Shown here one piece after another: positions 61,978 to 64,000 of a stretch of DNA of 64,000 bases (positions are counted from its first letter, which is position 1; the number at the start of each line of letters is the position of its first letter). The notes under the pieces are model-generated. The model was not told where the DNA came from. It saw nothing but the letters and a program-made list of their open reading frames with translations, and did no database searches. Where the stretch lies: contig NC_083598.1 in assembly GCF_020882245.1 (NCBI RefSeq), positions 86,681,714-86,745,713 of the forward strand. Direction: 5' to 3'. A program made the position numbers and the translations under genes. This stretch comes from Rhopalosiphum padi (taxonomy: Eukaryota; Arthropoda; Insecta; Hemiptera; Aphididae).

Positions 61978-62253
61978 TCATATTATATTATTACAAAACC
62001 AAAATTTAAGTTCATACGTATAGGTAGGTATATAGGGATATACATATTTCCAGGGAAAAGATATTCTGAATAATGTAATCACAATGATATGTGTGTAGGT
62101 AAAATTATAATAATAGTAGCTAGTACCTATGTGCAGTAATACACCAAACGAGAGGTAATATTTAGTATGCATGCCGCCACCACCGCGGTAGCCGTTGTTA
62201 TAAATTCCAGAGTTTCCACCGGTAATTGTCTCTAATATATCCCCCGGAGTAAC
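61978..62253 (-). other. Minus-strand open frame with glycine-rich start
   Basis: On the minus strand the frame opens after TGTATAG (an acceptor-like end at 62254-62256). It reads VTPGDILETITGGNSGIYNN, then GYRGGGGMHTKYY, and stays open to a stop at 61978. The first 37 codons are GC-richer than their flanks and resemble glycine-rich C-terminal regions of RNA-binding or cuticular proteins. The rest is Tyr/Ile-rich and looks AT-driven. No clear donor ends the first part. It may be an exon or retrocopy fragment; the + strand is also open here. Confidence 0.2.
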
Positions 62254-62259
62254 CTATAC

Positions 62260-64000
62260 ACAAACCTAATATATTATATAGGATGCATTATCACCTGTTT
62301 TTTTTCTACCCCGCCGCACGTTTTATGAAAATCACCTGTTACTACAATTAAAGTCAAATTCGATAACTCGTTATTAAAAGTCATTAAGCGGACGGTTTGC
62401 ATTTACTCCAATGGCCGCGCAGGTGTCTCGAGCTTCTCAAACAAACAACCACAAAAAAAAAACAAAAACCGAAAATGACCACTTGTAATAATTATATACC
62501 TACTCATACGTGCGGCTCATTTATCTTTTGTGTAAATCACCGTGTTTAACCTTATGACAATATTTGATTTTTTTTCGTGCTAAAAAATTACTGTAAGTAC
62601 ACATAATTATTATAAAAACGTCGTTTATTAGGTCATATTTTTTTTTAATTTAATTTTTTTACTTTCACACCTCGCCTTTTCTAGTTGCAATTTTTTATAC
62701 GGTGCAGTCAATTTGACGCTCCACATCCAAAAGGTGCTTATTATTAATTTTTAAAAATCAAATGTTATTTTTTCAATTTTTTTTACGATGTACCCGTATA
62801 ATATTACATTTAATTTTTAAACTTCACTTATACAGTGTATCTGTGTATTCAATATTAGAATCGTTTACCCGTACAGTTAGTACTCAGGAATCGTTTTCGA
62901 TTATTGTACAGCACTTTATGTACCTATAACCGAAAAAACGTCACGACGACAAAACAATACTTTCCTGAAGGACGCCAAAGCACCTGTCCTACCATCAGTG
63001 CCTGTATAATAGTAACATTATATATATACATGTAGATGTTTGTGCAAAAATTAAAATTCTGTTCTTGATTAATGTTATGTACTGCCAATATGATATGACC
63101 ATGGCGTTTGTAGCAAATGGTAGTTTATAATATAAACGGGTAACGACAGGATATAAAATCATATTTATTCATCATGAATTCTGTTGTATTTGCTATATGT
63201 ACAAGAGTTGTTCCTATACAACTACGTGTCATATATATGTATATGCAATATGCATATGTATAATACTTATAAGTATAAATTTTAAAAGTTGCATAAACGA
63301 TTGACTTCATTTCGGTTTGTGAATTTTTAAGTTATGCAAATGTTTTTTATATATCTGTTATATTGGTCGTTGTTAAACATGAATCGTATAATCGTTCATA
63401 TTTTTTCCAATGTGCTTAGAATTTTTTTAAATCGTCTAGTGTACGTATTTGTAACGTACTTTGCGACGTCAAACTATTGTTTTCACTACTTAATTCTAAG
63501 TTTTGCTCGTGAGAAATTATTAAGACGCTTTTTCTAAACACACATATTATAAGTTAATAAGTTTATAACTGTTATAACATAAAAGCGTTCAATATAAATA
63601 TTAAATAGGTACCTGAAAGATATTTCAAAATAAATATACTGTGTGCATATTCTATAGTTTAATATTCTAATTTATATGTCTAGTATACATTTATGTAAAA
63701 AACACATGCCGTTAAATTAAGAAATGCAAAAAAACATCTGTCAAAAGACATAATTATTCAACTCAAGTTTTAAATAATATTATCTGGTATAATAAAGTAT
63801 ACATATGTAATATATATAATAATACGTAATACGCGTTATCGTTACTTTAGTATGCATTGTGTTTAATATGCGTACGCATTTACTACAGACTAGTGTTTTT
63901 ACTTTTCGGCACAACGAAACATTTCGTATATAGTATTTTATTACCTATCAATTATTATTATTATTATTATTAAATACAGGCCGTTGAGATACAACGTATT
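62260..64000. other. AT-rich noncoding sequence at the right edge
   Basis: CpG patches are few (62395-62425). Octamer ATGCAAAT at 63334-63341. (ATT)n at about 63951-63972. An acceptor-like AAATACAG ends at 63979, with 21 open bases to the window end, too little to judge. Confidence 0.5.

Noticed and set aside
1..64000. CRISPR array, bacterial operon, integrated virus, rRNA or tRNA genes
   Set aside because: No regularly spaced repeats, no long coding frames and no recognisable RNA-gene landmarks were seen.

Overview
The window looks like animal nuclear DNA, most likely from a hemipteran and probably an aphid. It is strongly AT-rich and packed with TATA/ATAAT runs, microsatellites and a recurring TACCTA/TAGGTA word. 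There are no long open frames, no operon-like packing and no rRNA or tRNA genes that I can recognise. The aphid assignment is inference from sequence texture plus one recognisable gene.

The only convincing coding sequence is a pair of small + strand exons at 7208-7246 and 7306-7407. Both are phase 0, are separated by a 59-nt GT..AG intron, and together encode 47 residues. The second begins LDPKTKEWVV and ends in KFK. It matches the start of the ankyrin region of the SOWAH/sosondowah family, where an LDP....W segment precedes the D-[FP]-[ITV]-T-G-[FY]-T..LHWAAKHG repeat. A possible alternative first exon lies at 3022-3156. A possible 12-nt microexon encoding D-P-I-T, exactly what the family predicts next, sits at 52587-52598 between a CAG acceptor and a GTAAGT donor. 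If real, the gene runs off the right end of the window and the 45.2 kb between 7407 and 52587 is one very long intron. The gene's other exons must lie outside the window.

The remaining sequence is noncoding as far as I can tell. AT-rich stretches alternate with short GC/CpG-richer islands near 1.2, 6.3, 9.2, 12.3, 18, 20.4, 23.4, 25.4, 27, 31.5, 34, 36, 41.5, 42.7, 44.3, 48.7, 55.1, 58.5 and 60.6 kb. Several islands contain homeodomain, Hox/Exd, Sox, E-box or POU-like words and small palindromes, and may be conserved cis-regulatory elements or alternative promoters. The largest, 35.6-37.5 kb, carries CGG, ACG and TCG repeats and resembles a 5' UTR or promoter.

Other features are two AT-rich dispersed-repeat blocks in opposite orientation (about 24.0-24.7 and 46.3-47.0 kb), two possible transposon-end motifs, two long hairpins with 5-nt loops (30.3 and 49.8 kb), and several short exon-like open frames of unknown status. 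I see no CRISPR array, prokaryotic operon, virus or toxin gene.
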